From: JACPNO01 sp963825405
GTDB lineage: Bacteria > Acidobacteriota > Terriglobia > Bryobacterales > Bryobacteraceae
Length of the DNA: 64,000 nt
Reading direction: 5' to 3'
Assembly: GCA_963825405.1 (NCBI GenBank)
Contig: CAWGTB010000002.1
Coordinates: 62,001 to 126,000, forward strand
Part shown: piece by piece, positions 7,775-17,438 of the stretch
Numbering within the stretch: position 1 is the first letter of the stretch
Layout: the number at the start of each line of letters is the position of its first letter
Made by a program: the position numbers and the translations under genes
Notes under the pieces: model-generated
Database searches by the model: none
Told to the model about the DNA's origin: nothing
Seen by the model: the letters and a program-made list of their open reading frames with translations, nothing else

Positions 7775-8964
7775 TTTCACAACCGGACGCAGGCGGACAT
7801 TTCGGAACCTACGGCGGGCGCTACGTGCCTGAAGTGCTGATGTCCCCGCTCGAAGAACTGGAGCAGACGTACATCGAAGCGCGCACCGATCCTGCGTTTC
7901 GCAAGGAACTCGACGACCTGCTGCACAACTACGCTGGCCGTCCGACGGCGCTCTACTACGCGCGGAGGTTGTCGGAAACGCTGGGCGGGGCGCGGATTTA
8001 CCTCAAGCGAGAAGACCTGCTGCACACCGGTGCGCACAAGATCAACAACTGCCTGGGCCAGGTTTTGCTCGCCCGCCGCATGGGGAAGAAGCGTATCATC
8101 GCCGAAACCGGCGCGGGCCAGCACGGCGTGGCCACTGCCACCGTCTGCGCGCTGTTCGGCATGGAGTGCATCGTCTACATGGGCGAGGAAGACATGCGCC
8201 GGCAGCGGCTCAACGTCTTTCGCATGCGGCTGCTCGGCGCGAAAGTTGTCGGCGTCGCGACCGGCAGCCGGACTTTGAAAGACGCCATCAGCGAGGCCAT
8301 GCGCGACTGGGTGACGAATGTCGCCAGCACGCACTATCTGCTGGGCTCCGCGCTGGGCTCGCATCCCTACCCGCTGATGGTGCGCGATTTTCACCAGGTG
8401 ATCGGCCAGGAAGCGCGCGCGCAGATTCTGGAAGCGGAAGGCAGGCTGCCGGATGAAGTAATCGCCTGCGTCGGCGGCGGCAGTAACGCCATCGGTATTT
8501 TTCACGCATTCATCGGCGACGAAAACGTGCGGTTGACGGGCGTGGAAGCCGGCGGCAAGAGCACGCGCCTGGGCGAACATGCGGCGCGATTTTCCGGCGG
8601 CGCTCCGGGCGTACTGCATGGCGCGCGCAGCTATTTGCTGCAGGACGAATTCGGCCAGGTATCGCTGACTCATTCCGTTTCGGCCGGCCTGGACTACGCC
8701 CTGGTCGGGCCGGAGCACGCGTGGCTGCATGAGCGCGGGCGGGCGCAGTATGTTTCCATCGACGATCAGCAGGCGCTCGCGGCGGCGCGCCGGTTGTCGC
8801 AAACCGAAGGCATCATTCCTGCGCTGGAATCGGCTCACGCGGTGGCCGAAGCCATCCATCGTGCGCCGGCCGCCAAGCATCAGGTTTTCATAGTGAATGT
8901 CTCCGGCCGCGGCGACAAGGACATCGATATCTACCGCGAAAATTTCCCGGAGCTCGACCGATAA
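7771..8964 (+). CDS. trpB: Tryptophan synthase beta chain
   Basis: Pyridoxal-phosphate subunit that joins indole and serine to make tryptophan in the alpha2-beta2 complex with TrpA. About 397 residues, full length. It starts MISQPDAGGHFGTYGGRYVP. Seen: the PLP lysine in LLHTGAHKINN, the indole tunnel region AETGAGQHGVATAT, RRQRLNVFRMRLLGA, the PLP-phosphate loop CVGGGSNAIG, and the C-terminal VNVSGRGDKD. The ATG overlaps the trpF stop (ATGA). trpA follows after 3 bases. Intact. Confidence 0.96.
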   Translation: MISQPDAGGHFGTYGGRYVPEVLMSPLEELEQTYIEARTDPAFRKELDDLLHNYAGRPTALYYARRLSETLGGARIYLKREDLLHTGAHKINNCLGQVLLARRMGKKRIIAETGAGQHGVATATVCALFGMECIVYMGEEDMRRQRLNVFRMRLLGAKVVGVATGSRTLKDAISEAMRDWVTNVASTHYLLGSALGSHPYPLMVRDFHQVIGQEARAQILEAEGRLPDEVIACVGGGSNAIGIFHAFIGDENVRLTGVEAGGKSTRLGEHAARFSGGAPGVLHGARSYLLQDEFGQVSLTHSVSAGLDYALVGPEHAWLHERGRAQYVSIDDQQALAAARRLSQTEGIIPALESAHAVAEAIHRAPAAKHQVFIVNVSGRGDKDIDIYRENFPELDR

Positions 8965-8967
8965 CGC

Positions 8968-9786
8968 ATGACGCGCATTTCCCGGCTCTTTGCCACTTTG
9001 AAACAGAACCACCAGAAGGGCCTGATTGCCTTTCTGACTGCGGGCGATCCATCGCCCGAGCGAACACCCGCGCTGGTAGAAGCGCTCGAGCGCGGCGGCG
9101 CCGACCTGATCGAACTCGGCGTTCCCTTCTCTGATCCGATTGCCGACGGCCCCGTGATTCAGCGCGCCGGCGAGCGGGCGTTGCACGCGGGGACTACGCT
9201 GGCCAAGGTTCTGGAGATTGCCCGCCAGATTCGCAAGCGATCCGAAATCCCGCTGCTGCTGTTCACGTATTTGAATCCCGTGCTGCGCTACGGCCTGGAG
9301 CGCCTCGCGCAGGATGCCGCGGCTGCGGGTATAGACGGCTGCCTGCTCACCGATGCCAGCGTGGAAGAGGCTGGCGAATTCGTGAGCGCCATGCGCGCGG
9401 CGTCGCTTGATACGGTGTTTCTAGCCGCGCCTACCAGCACCGAACGCCGTTTACGTTTGGTCGCCGAGTACTCGAGCGGCTTCATTTATCTGGTCTCGCG
9501 AACCGGCGTCACTGGCGAGCGGGAATCCTTGTCGGGAGCCGTCGAGCCGCTGGTGCGGGCAATGCGCGCGGTGACGACGCTGCCGCTGGCGGTGGGCTTC
9601 GGTGTCTCGCGGCCGGAGCATGTGGCGGAACTGGGGCACCAGGTAGAAGCGGTTGTGGTGGGCAGCGCCATCGTTCACCTGATTGAACGCAATCTGGATA
9701 ATCCGTCGCTCGAAATTCAGCTCGAATCGTTCGCACGCGAGCTGAAGCACGGCTTCCAACTGGCCGCCGCGGAGGTGAAGTCATGA
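8968..9786 (+). CDS. trpA: Tryptophan synthase alpha chain
   Basis: Cleaves indole-3-glycerol phosphate to indole and passes it to TrpB. It has 272 residues and is intact. Motifs: FLTAGDPSPE near the start, ELGVPFSDPIADGPVIQRA with the catalytic Glu and Asp, LLLFTYLNPVLRYG, and the C-terminal AVGFGVSRPEHV with the phosphate site VVVGSAIV. In the variable loop, SRTGVTGERESL is as expected. The stop overlaps the start of the chorismate mutase gene by 4 bases. Confidence 0.95.
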   Translation: MTRISRLFATLKQNHQKGLIAFLTAGDPSPERTPALVEALERGGADLIELGVPFSDPIADGPVIQRAGERALHAGTTLAKVLEIARQIRKRSEIPLLLFTYLNPVLRYGLERLAQDAAAAGIDGCLLTDASVEEAGEFVSAMRAASLDTVFLAAPTSTERRLRLVAEYSSGFIYLVSRTGVTGERESLSGAVEPLVRAMRAVTTLPLAVGFGVSRPEHVAELGHQVEAVVVGSAIVHLIERNLDNPSLEIQLESFARELKHGFQLAAAEVKS

Positions 9787-10097
9787 CGCCTGGATCGGCG
9801 CGCCAGGCGATTGCCGATTGCCGGGAGCGCATCGACACCGTCGACCGCCGCATCCTGGCGCTACTCAACGAGCGAGCGCGTACTGCCGAGCAGATCGGCC
9901 AGTTCAAACGCGAATGCAGCATGCCGATCGTAGAACCCGGCCGCGAAGACGACGTCCTGCGCAATGTGACCGGACACAACGCAGGACCGCTATCGTCAGA
10001 TGCAGTGAAGCGCATCTTCGAGAGCATCATTGCAGAAATGCGGGCCGTACAGCGCGAGCGCATGCAAGCTGACGACCCTGGGGATCCGCGGCCGTAA
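9783..10097 (+). CDS. Monofunctional chorismate mutase, AroQ type
   Basis: A small all-helical enzyme converting chorismate to prephenate for tyrosine and phenylalanine. It has 104 residues. The first helix reads CRERIDTVDRRILALLNERA, with the conserved Arg, and is followed by EQIGQFKRE and VEPGREDDVLRNV with the C-terminal KRIFESIIAEMRAVQ. It is a stand-alone AroQ domain, not fused to PheA or TyrA. It overlaps trpA by 4 bases and tyrA by 1 base (TAATG), so one mRNA supplies both the Trp and the Tyr branch. Confidence 0.88.
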   Translation: MTPGSARQAIADCRERIDTVDRRILALLNERARTAEQIGQFKRECSMPIVEPGREDDVLRNVTGHNAGPLSSDAVKRIFESIIAEMRAVQRERMQADDPGDPRP

Positions 10098-10939
10098 TGA
10101 CAGGGATCGGTACGGTCGGCATTGTCGGCGTAGGCTTGATTGGCGGCTCGTTTGGGCTGGCGCTCAAGAAGGCTGGCTTTGACGGACGGATTCTGGGCGT
10201 TAGTTCCGAGCCGACTCTGCGCATCGCACTGGAGCGGGGAGCGATCGATGAGGCGGCTTCGCTGGCCGGCGCCGCGGCCCGCGCGGACCTGCTTTACCTG
10301 GCCCAGCCCATCGGGCGGATTCTGGATACCCTGCGCCACGTCGACACGCTCGCGCGCCCTGACACCCTAATCACGGACGCCGGAAGCACCAAGGGCGCCA
10401 TCGTTGCCGCGGCTCGCCAGCATGTGCGGAAGGCAAGGTTCATCGGCGGGCATCCGATGGCGGGCAAAGAGACTCGCGGCGTGGCCGAGGCTGACGCAGA
10501 TTTGTTCGTGGGCCGCGTCTACGTACTCACTCCCGTTGATGGCGACGAGTTGGAAACTCCCACAGCGGTTTCGTTGTTGGATTGGATCCGTCGTATCGGC
10601 GCCGTGCCCGTGATCCTGGACGCGGCCGAGCATGATCGAATCGTGGCCTTCACGTCGCACCTGCCGCAACTGGCTTCGACGGCGCTCGCAGCCACGGTTG
10701 CCGGCAACGCGCGCAATCGTCTGGAAGTTGCTGGCCCTGGTCTGGCTGACGCGACGCGCCTCGCGCTGAGCTCGTACGACGTCTGGCGGGATATTCTGGC
10801 CACCAACCCTGCCGCCATCGAGCAGGCGCTTTCGGCTTACATTACGCAACTCGAGCATATGCGCGACAATCTGCGCACGCGCGAAATGCAGAGTGAATTT
10901 GAGATTGCCGCAGCGCTGGCTACACTGCTGCGCAAGTAG
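10097..10939 (+). CDS. tyrA: Prephenate dehydrogenase
   Basis: Oxidative decarboxylation of prephenate to 4-hydroxyphenylpyruvate with NAD. It has 280 residues. The N-terminal Rossmann motif is IVGVGLIGGSFGLALKKAG, the middle has FIGGHPMAGKETRGV, and the catalytic His region is AFTSHLPQLASTALA. The C-terminal dimer helices end AALATLLRK. It is the last gene of the trpC-tyrA run and overlaps the chorismate mutase stop by 1 base. The next gene is convergent. Confidence 0.93.
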   Translation: MTGIGTVGIVGVGLIGGSFGLALKKAGFDGRILGVSSEPTLRIALERGAIDEAASLAGAAARADLLYLAQPIGRILDTLRHVDTLARPDTLITDAGSTKGAIVAAARQHVRKARFIGGHPMAGKETRGVAEADADLFVGRVYVLTPVDGDELETPTAVSLLDWIRRIGAVPVILDAAEHDRIVAFTSHLPQLASTALAATVAGNARNRLEVAGPGLADATRLALSSYDVWRDILATNPAAIEQALSAYITQLEHMRDNLRTREMQSEFEIAAALATLLRK

Positions 10940-10945
10940 CGCGGC

Positions 10946-11446
10946 TTACGGAAGAGCGCTGCTGAAGAGCAGATCGTGATCGCCGGGCGGCTCGAATCCC
11001 GTGTTGCGAAGCGCGGCGGCGATTTGCGCCCAGTGCCGAACTTCATGTATTTGGATGTGGAACAGCAGCTTGCGCGGCGTCAGCGAGTAGGTGCGTGTCA
11101 GCATCACGAATTCGCGCACGCGGGCGGCGTCGGCATCGGATAGCGACGCGACGTAGGCCGTCAATTGCTCATGCGCCGCGCGGCCGTAGGCGAAAAGCGC
11201 GGGAGTGTCCATTGGCGCTACGCCCGTTTCCTCCGCTAAAGACGAGACCTGCATGAGTCGCTGTGTGTGCCGCTTCTCCACGATGAAGATGTGATCCATT
11301 AGCGCCCAGACTGTTGAGAACCGGCCTCCGCGCTGCACGCTGGCTTCGAGCGCGGCGGGTGGGTGCACACGAAACCATTGCTCCCATCTCACGCGCTCGC
11401 CCGCGGTGTAGGCGAGGAATTCGTCCATGCTCAGTCCGAGGGTCAT
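10946..11446 (-). CDS. DinB-family four-helix metal-binding protein
   Basis: A 166-residue DinB-like protein. The family folds as a four-helix bundle with a three-His metal site and includes bacillithiol or mycothiol transferases. Seen: MDHIFIVEKRHTQRL with the first His and HIQIHEVRHWAQIA with the HxxxH pair. Specific substrate unknown. It sits 12 bases downstream of a two-helix membrane protein on the same strand and converges on tyrA. A second, unrelated-length DinB gene lies at 48193-48738. Intact. Confidence 0.8.
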   Translation of the reverse strand: MTLGLSMDEFLAYTAGERVRWEQWFRVHPPAALEASVQRGGRFSTVWALMDHIFIVEKRHTQRLMQVSSLAEETGVAPMDTPALFAYGRAAHEQLTAYVASLSDADAARVREFVMLTRTYSLTPRKLLFHIQIHEVRHWAQIAAALRNTGFEPPGDHDLLFSSALP

Positions 11447-11458
11447 GTTGTTAATATC

Positions 11459-11717
11459 TCACTCGTTGGAATTTGAATGCAGCCGCTTCCACGCCCACAA
11501 CACGACCGAGAAAACTCCGGTGTAGAACAACACATTCAGCACGAAGGCCAAAAGGAGTTGAAGCGGGTCGTGGACGGCACCCCAATAAGCTTCAGGCCAC
11601 ATAGCCTGGTCCCAGTAGTAGTTCGCCGAGACGTCCGACACTCGGAACGAGCATAACCGCGAAAAGCAACAACACGAAACCGAGCCCGCAACCAAAGGCA
11701 ACCAAAACTGAGCGCAT
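11459..11717 (-). CDS. Small membrane protein, two transmembrane helices (one frameshift)
   Basis: About 85 residues once a surplus base near 11642 is removed. ATG at 11717 gives MRSVLVAFGCGLGFVLLLFA as helix 1; after the break follow SANYYWDQAMWPEAYWG and helix 2, LLAFVLNVLFYTGVFSVVLW, ending KRLHSNSNE. I do not recognise the family. It is probably co-transcribed with the DinB gene. The 63 bases ahead of it are shared with the divergent isomerase gene. Confidence 0.55.
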
Positions 11718-11780
11718 TATTGAACTCCAAAGCCCGACAGGCCTTGCCCATCCTGCTACTATCGCACCTGAGGTGCCCGA

Positions 11781-12675
11781 ATGAATCGACGCGAATTCCT
11801 GGCGGTAGGCGCCGCGGCGAGCTTGCAGGGCGCTCCGGCGAGTCCGTTCGTCAAGAGCATTTGTTCGACGATGTTTCCCGCCGCCATGCCGCTCGCCGAG
11901 AAATTCCAGCAGGCGCGCAACGCGGGATTCAAGGGCATCGAACTGCGTTTCGGATCCGAAATTTCGCCGGACTGGACGACCGGATCAGGTGAAGCAAACC
12001 GGCGAGGCGGCCCGGCGCGCCGGCATCGAAATCGCCAGCATGTGGGTGGCGCAGACGCTGGGGCCGAATCCGCTGAACAGTCCGGACCCGGAGGCGCGGG
12101 CTCGCGGTGTTGCGTCCATCGAAAAAGCTATCGAGTTCGCCACCTATCTGAATTGCGGCGCGCTGCTGCTCTACCCTTGCCGCGTGGGATCGGGCCCGAA
12201 TTTCCAGGTGGGCTATGAAACTACCTGGGAGCGCGTGACGGTCGAGTTGAAGAAAGTGATTCCGGCGGCGCAGGCGGCGCGCGTGCTGCTGACGCCGGAA
12301 AATGTCTGGAACAAATTTCTGTTGAGTCCGCTTGAAATGCGCGCGTTCGTCGATCAGTTTCAAAGTCCCTGGCTGCAGACGCATTTCGATATCGGCAACG
12401 TGATGCAATACGGCTATCCGCAGGATTGGATTCTCACGCTGGGCTCGCGCATCCGGCGGATTCACGTGAAGGACTACAAACTCTCGACGCGCGCCGAGCA
12501 GGGCCATTTTGTCGACCTGCTGCAGGGCGATGTGGATTGGAAGCAGGTGATGGCGGCGCTGGTCAAAACCGGTTACCGCGGATTTCTGTCGCCGGAAATC
12601 GATCACGATCCGAACGATCCCGACAAGCCACGCAAAGTCTCCGCGGCGCTCGATCAGATTCTGGCGATGGCTTAG
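11781..12675 (+). CDS. Sugar phosphate isomerase/epimerase-like TIM-barrel protein, exported (one frameshift)
   Basis: Repaired length about 297 residues of the AP-endonuclease 2 / xylose-isomerase-like family. It begins MNRREFLAVGAAAS, a twin-arginine-type signal. The barrel carries GFKGIELRFGSEIS, YLNCGALLLYPCRVG, LLTPENVWNKF, THFDIGNVMQYGYP, RIRRIHVKDYK and GFLSPEIDHD, consistent with a divalent-metal site of His, Asp and Glu. One surplus C near 11976 interrupts it; repaired it reads DWTTDQVKQTGEAA. The substrate is unknown; relatives act on sugars or sugar acids. Its stop overlaps the hslU stop by two bases. Confidence 0.75.
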
Positions 12676-14032
12676 AGGATGTAGCGGCTCAGGTCCTGAT
12701 CCTTGACGATGTCGGCGAGCTGCTTGCGCACGTAGGCGGCGTCGACCTTCACCGTTTTCTTCTTCAGGTCGGGACCTTCGAAGGAAATCTCTTCGAGCAG
12801 CTTTTCCATGATGGTGTGCAGGCGGCGCGCGCCGATGTTCTCGGAGCTTTCGTTGACCTGCGCGGCGAATTTCGCCACTTCTTCCAGCGCGTCGTCGGTG
12901 AGGACGCAGCTTGATGCCCTCGGTCTCGAGCAGCGCCGTGTACTGCTTGGAGAGCGCGTTCTTGGGCTCTTTGAGAATGCGGATGAAATCCGCCACGGTG
13001 AGCGATTTCAGCTCCACGCGAATCGGAAAGCGCCCTTGCAGCTCCGGAATCATGTCGCTCGGCTTCGAGACATGGAACGCACCGGCGGCGATGAACAGAA
13101 TGTGATCGGTGCGCACGAAACCGTGGCGCGTGTTGACCGTGGTGCCTTCGACGATCGGCAGAATGTCGCGCTGCACGCCTTCGCGGCTGACGTCGGGGCC
13201 GTGGCCGGTTTCGCGGCCGGCGATTTTGTCGATCTCGTCCAGGAAAATAATGCCGCTGGATTCCACGCGCTCGAGCGCCACGCGCGTGACCTGCTCCATA
13301 TCGATGAGCTTCTGCTCTTCTTCCTGCACCAGGTAATCGAGCGCTTCGGCGACGCGCATGCTTGCGCTTGCGGCTGCGCTGGCCGAAAAGATTGGGCAGC
13401 ATGTCCTTGAGATTGATGCCCATCTCTTCGATGCCGCTGTTGGTGGCGACTTCGAACGTCGGCCCGCGCTCTTTGACTTCGATCTCGACCATGCGCTCGT
13501 CGAGTTTGCCGTCGCGCAGGCGCTCGCGCAGTTTTTCGCGAGTGCGCTCGGCGGATTCGCTCGCTTCGGGCTGCGGCGGCATCAGCAGGTCGAGCAGGCG
13601 CTCTTCGGCGTTGGTCTCGGCGCGCTCGGCGACTTCGTCCAGCCGCTCTTCGCGCACCATGTCGATGGCGATATCCACCAGATCGCGAATCATGGATTCG
13701 ACGTCGCGGCCGACGTAGCCGACTTCGGTGAACTTGCTGGCCTCCACTTTCATGAACGGCGAATTGGCGAGCTTGGCCAGACGCCGCGCCAGCTCCGTTT
13801 TGCCGACGCCGGTCGGGCCGATCATGAGGATGTTTTTGGGCATCACCTCATCGGCCATTTCCGGCGGAAGTTTCTGGCGGCGGATGCGGTTGCGCAGCGC
13901 GATGGCCACGGCGCGCTTGGCTTCGTTCTGGCCGATGACGTGTTTGTCCAGCTCGCGCACGATCTCGCGCGGCGTCAGCTCGTCGAGAATCGGCTCGGAA
14001 TCGACGGACTGGCTGGGAAGATAAATCACCAT
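12672..14032 (-). CDS. hslU: HslU ATPase subunit of the HslVU protease (two frameshifts)
   Basis: AAA+ unfoldase that feeds substrates to the HslV peptidase. Repaired length about 452 residues. Seen: LTPREIVRELDKHVIGQNEAK, Walker A GPTGVGKTELARRLA, TEVGYVGRDVESMIRDL with the pore loop GYVG, the I-domain KERGPTFEVA, Walker B IIFLDEIDKIAG, sensor region LQGRFPIRVELKSL, and the C-terminal GARRLHTIMEKLLEEISFE ending LSRYIL. Breaks near 13355 and 12903 are both +1. It lies 2 bases after hslV in one operon. Confidence 0.93.
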
Positions 14033-14034
14033 GG

Positions 14035-14574
14035 CTAGCCCAACTCCTCATAGGTGATGTTTTCGTTGGTGTAAATGCAGATGCGGCCGGCGATGTGCAT
14101 GGCTTCCTCGGCGATTTGCTTGGCGGTGAGCTTCGTGTGATGCAGCAGCGCGGTGGCCGCGGCCAGCGCGAAGGGACCGCCGGAGCCGATGGCAGCTACC
14201 GCATCGTCGGGCTCGATGACGTCGCCGTTGCCGCTGACGATGTAGGTATTCTTTGGATCGGCAACCAGCAGCAGCGCTTCCAGATGGCGCAGCACTTTGT
14301 CGGTTCGCCAATCTTTCGCCAGCTCGACGACGGAACGCGGCAGGTTGCCGTTAAACTGTTCCAGCTTGGATTCGAAGCGCGCGAACAGGGAAAAGGCGTC
14401 GGCGGTGGAGCCGGCAAATCCGGCCAGGATTTTGTCGTTGTAGAGACGGCGTAGTTTCTTGGCAGTGCCCTTGAGCACCTCCTGGCCAAGCGTGACCTGG
14501 CCGTCGCCGGCCATGACGACCTTGTCATCACGGCGGACGCAGAGCACCGTGGTCGATCGAATCTTCTGTTTCAT
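14035..14574 (-). CDS. hslV: HslV peptidase subunit
   Basis: Proteasome-like threonine peptidase of the HslVU complex. It has 179 residues, intact. The catalytic Thr follows a short propeptide, MKQKIRS-TTVLCV. Further motifs are MAGDGQVTLGQEVLKGTAKK, GFAGSTADAF, LLVADPKNTYIVSGNGDV, AIGSGGPFALAAATAL and AGRICIYTNENI. It is immediately followed by hslU (2-base gap). It is a core housekeeping gene with normal length and no anomaly. Confidence 0.96.
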   Translation of the reverse strand: MKQKIRSTTVLCVRRDDKVVMAGDGQVTLGQEVLKGTAKKLRRLYNDKILAGFAGSTADAFSLFARFESKLEQFNGNLPRSVVELAKDWRTDKVLRHLEALLLVADPKNTYIVSGNGDVIEPDDAVAAIGSGGPFALAAATALLHHTKLTAKQIAEEAMHIAGRICIYTNENITYEELG

Positions 14575-14704
14575 GGGAATGGGTTCTTTTTATTGTGGCA
14601 TATGCGCGTGCGTGCAGATTACTGTCGCACGTGTGCGCGCCACATCCTGGCGAAATGAGCAAACGCTACCGGCTTCCGCCAGCCGATCAGCAGGCGGAGC
14701 GATT

Positions 14705-15873
14705 TCAACGGCTGCGACAAACCCAGTAGGCCCACGTCACGTAGCGGTGAATGTGCGTGGCCAGGGTTCCCCAGAAGCTCGCGCTCTGCGGGACAGGAGA
14801 AAGCAGAAATTGAATCAGCCAGAGCGCGAACAGCACCGCCGCTTCCCACCAGGCCAGTTCCATGTTGACCAGGAAAAGCGTGCCCAACGGCGGACTGGCC
14901 CAGGGTCATGAGCAGTTCCAGTTTCTGCTGCGAATCGAAAACGATGGCCGTGGTCGCGCCCCTGCTGAGCGAAAACACGATCGGCAGCATGGCTGTGAGC
15001 AGCGTCCACTGGTTGATGTTGCTCGAAACCATGTTCATCAGCGCCATCGACGCGCGCTCCACGGTGCGGGCCCAATAGAACGCGGAGACCTTTTCGGGAA
15101 ATTCGGAAACGAATGGCGCCACCCATTGCACGAAAACAAAATTCGGAATTCCCAGCGACCGCGGAAACGGCCAGCAGGCTCCCCAGGAACGGCTCGGCAG
15201 TGAAATAGATCAGCGCGCCGCCGCCGATGAAGAGTCCGGCGATCAGCGCGATTCGCACCGGCCGGCGCGCCTGCACGATGCTGCGCGGAATGCGTTCTAG
15301 ATCTTCAATACCTTCGGAGCTTTCCGGCGGCATGCGCCGTAGAACCAGCAGATATGCCACGTAGATTGCGATCAGCACGACGGCGTCGATCAGATCGAGC
15401 GAGCCCTTTCCCCAGATCACCGCGACGTATGCCATGCAGGCCAGCAGTCCGATCACTTCGATGGAATGGGCGGGTTCGAGGGTGATGCGGCGCAGAGGCT
15501 TGCCGCTGCGCGACCGGTAGGCGATGGCTGCGGTCGCGTAGATCATCGGCCAGCCGAGGCCGGTGAGCAGGCGCAGCGCGCCGGTGAGGTTCGCGATGAG
15601 CAGAGTGCTTTGCTGATGCCAGGCGAGCACGGCTTCGACGGCAAATTCGGGCAGCGTTTGCAGCCAGGCCAGCATGGCCAGGGCAAATCCTTGCGCCATG
15701 AAAAACTGCGCCGATTCCGCGGCCCACGCGATCAGCATCGCGGCGACCAGGATGCAAGGCGCGGTCCATAGAATCGCTGACGGCCCTTCTGACTGAATGG
15801 GCGCAACCGCCAGCAGCAACAGCATGCAGACAGGCGCGAAGACCTGCCGCGGCTTATCGGAACTGGACTTCAT
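14705..15873 (-). CDS. Cation (Na+/Ca2+-type) exchanger, CaCA superfamily (two frameshifts)
   Basis: About 388 residues, with ten or so hydrophobic helices. Two alpha-repeat-like segments carry acidic residues in the membrane: LQTLPEFAVEAVLAW in the first half and APFVSEFPEKVSAF in the second, the pattern of cation/Ca2+ exchangers. Breaks near 15155 and 14897 are +1; removing the bases gives SLGIPNFVFVQW and QSALGTLFLV. The end is less certain, since another frame runs on to 14619. The ATG at 15873 overlaps the nadB stop (ATGA). The ion exchanged cannot be deduced. Confidence 0.7.
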
Positions 15874-17393
15874 CTTGTCCCGCTTACAACCGAATGTTTG
15901 GCGAACGCCGCGAGCTTTTCCGGATAGTCCGAGCGAAAGTGCGCGCCGCGGCTTTCGCGCCGGGCCAGCGCGCAGCGGGCGATCAAATGCGCCACCGCGT
16001 GCATGTTGCGCAACTCGAAATCCTGGCGCCGGGCCGCCGGGTTGAGGCGCATCTCGCCGGATGCCAGGCGTTCGCAAGCCGCCTGCAGAGCATCGCCCCG
16101 GCGGATGATTCCGCACGCCTCCCATGCCAGCCGGCGCAGATGGCTCTTCCGCCATGGAAGGAAATAAGCAGGGCGGTAATGTCGCTGTCCGCTGTGCGAC
16201 GGGGATTGTTCCGAGCGCGCGCATGGCCACGCCCGCGCGAGCGCCGAATACCACGCCTTCCAGCAGCGAGTTGCTGGCCAGGCGGTTGGCGCCATGCACG
16301 CCGGTGCAGGCGACTTCGCCGGCCGCGTACAGACCCGGCAGGCTGGTGCGGCCGTCCAGATCGGTGCGGACTCCGCCCATCGCATAGTGCGCCGCCGGAT
16401 GCACCGGCGCGGGCTGCGTGCCGAGATCGATTCCATGATCGCAGGCACGTCTCGATAGATGCGCGGGAAGCGCGCCTGGATGAATGCCGTGCCGCGATGG
16501 GTCAAATCGAGAAACACGTGCGGCGCGCCGGTGCGCCGCCATCTCCGCGACGATGGAGCGCGAAACCACATCGCGCGGCGCCAAGTCAGCCAGCGGATGG
16601 TAGCGCTGCATGAAGCGCTCGCCGGCGGCGTTGATCAGAAATGCGCCTTCGCCGCGCAGCGCTTCCGAGAGCAGAAAGCGCGGCGCGCCCTCCACGTGCA
16701 GCGCCGTCGGATGGAACTGCACGAATTCGATATCCGAGATTTCCGCGCCGGCGCGCCAGGCCATCGCCACGCCGTCGCCGGTGGCGACAGCGGGATTGGT
16801 GGTTTCCGAAAACACGCGGCCCAGTCCGCCGGTGGCCAGCAGAACGGCGCGAGCACGCACCGGGATCAGCTTGCGCGCCGATTCCTCGATAGACCAGCGC
16901 GCCACTCACCGCGCCGTCCGCCATCAGCAGATCGATGCTGGCCGAGTAACTCTCGAAGCGCACATTCGGCAGCGACAGCCGCCTTGTGATACAGCGCGCG
17001 CGCGATCTCCTGGCCGGTGGAATCGCCGTGCGCGTGCAGCACGCGGTTGCGGCTGTGCGCGCCCTCGCGCGTGAAGGCCAGACGACCGCCTTCGCGATCG
17101 AACGCCGCGCCCCAGTCGATCAGCTCGCGGATAGCGGCGGGTCCGTCCTCGACAAGCGCGCGCACCGCGGCCGGATCGCAAAGGCCGTCGCCGGCGGCGA
17201 TGGTGTCCTGCTCGTGGAGTTCGACGCTGTCGTCGTCGGCGAGCGCGACGGCAATGCCGCCTTGCGCGTACGTCGAGGAAGATTCGCGCAAGGTGTCCTT
17301 GGCGACCACCAGCACGTCGCCGGCTTGCGCCAGTTCGATGGCCGCACGCAGACCGGCCACGCCCGCGCCGATGACGAGGAAATCCGCATCCAT
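15870..17393 (-). CDS. nadB: L-aspartate oxidase (several frameshifts)
   Basis: FAD enzyme making iminoaspartate for NAD synthesis. Repaired length about 505 residues. Seen: FAD motif FLVIGAGVAGLRAAIELA, STYAQGGIAVAL, AFTREGAHSRNRVLHAHGD, LLATGGLGRVFSETTNP, IEFVQFHPTALHVEGAP, HYAMGGVRTDLDGRTSLPG and CTGVHGANRLASNSLLEG. About six breaks occur (near 16975, 16890, 16540, 16470, 16450 and 16150), all in the +1 sense, each fitting one extra C or G. Both sides of each break match NadB. No nadA or nadC is adjacent; instead the stop overlaps a cation exchanger. It is divergent from aroB across 45 bases. Confidence 0.9.
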
Positions 17394-17438
17394 TCGCAAA
17401 CTAGCGATTCTAGCATTCGGGCGTGGTACAACTCTTTT

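Noticed and set aside
7777..9186. 469-codon open frame antisense to trpB and trpA
   Set aside because: It is a shadow produced by GC-rich codon bias opposite two intact, strongly recognisable genes; its translation resembles no family.
14604..14638. Imperfect inverted repeat between the exchanger gene and hslV
   Set aside because: Only about 9 of 12 positions pair and no T-tract follows on the minus strand, so it is not a convincing terminator.
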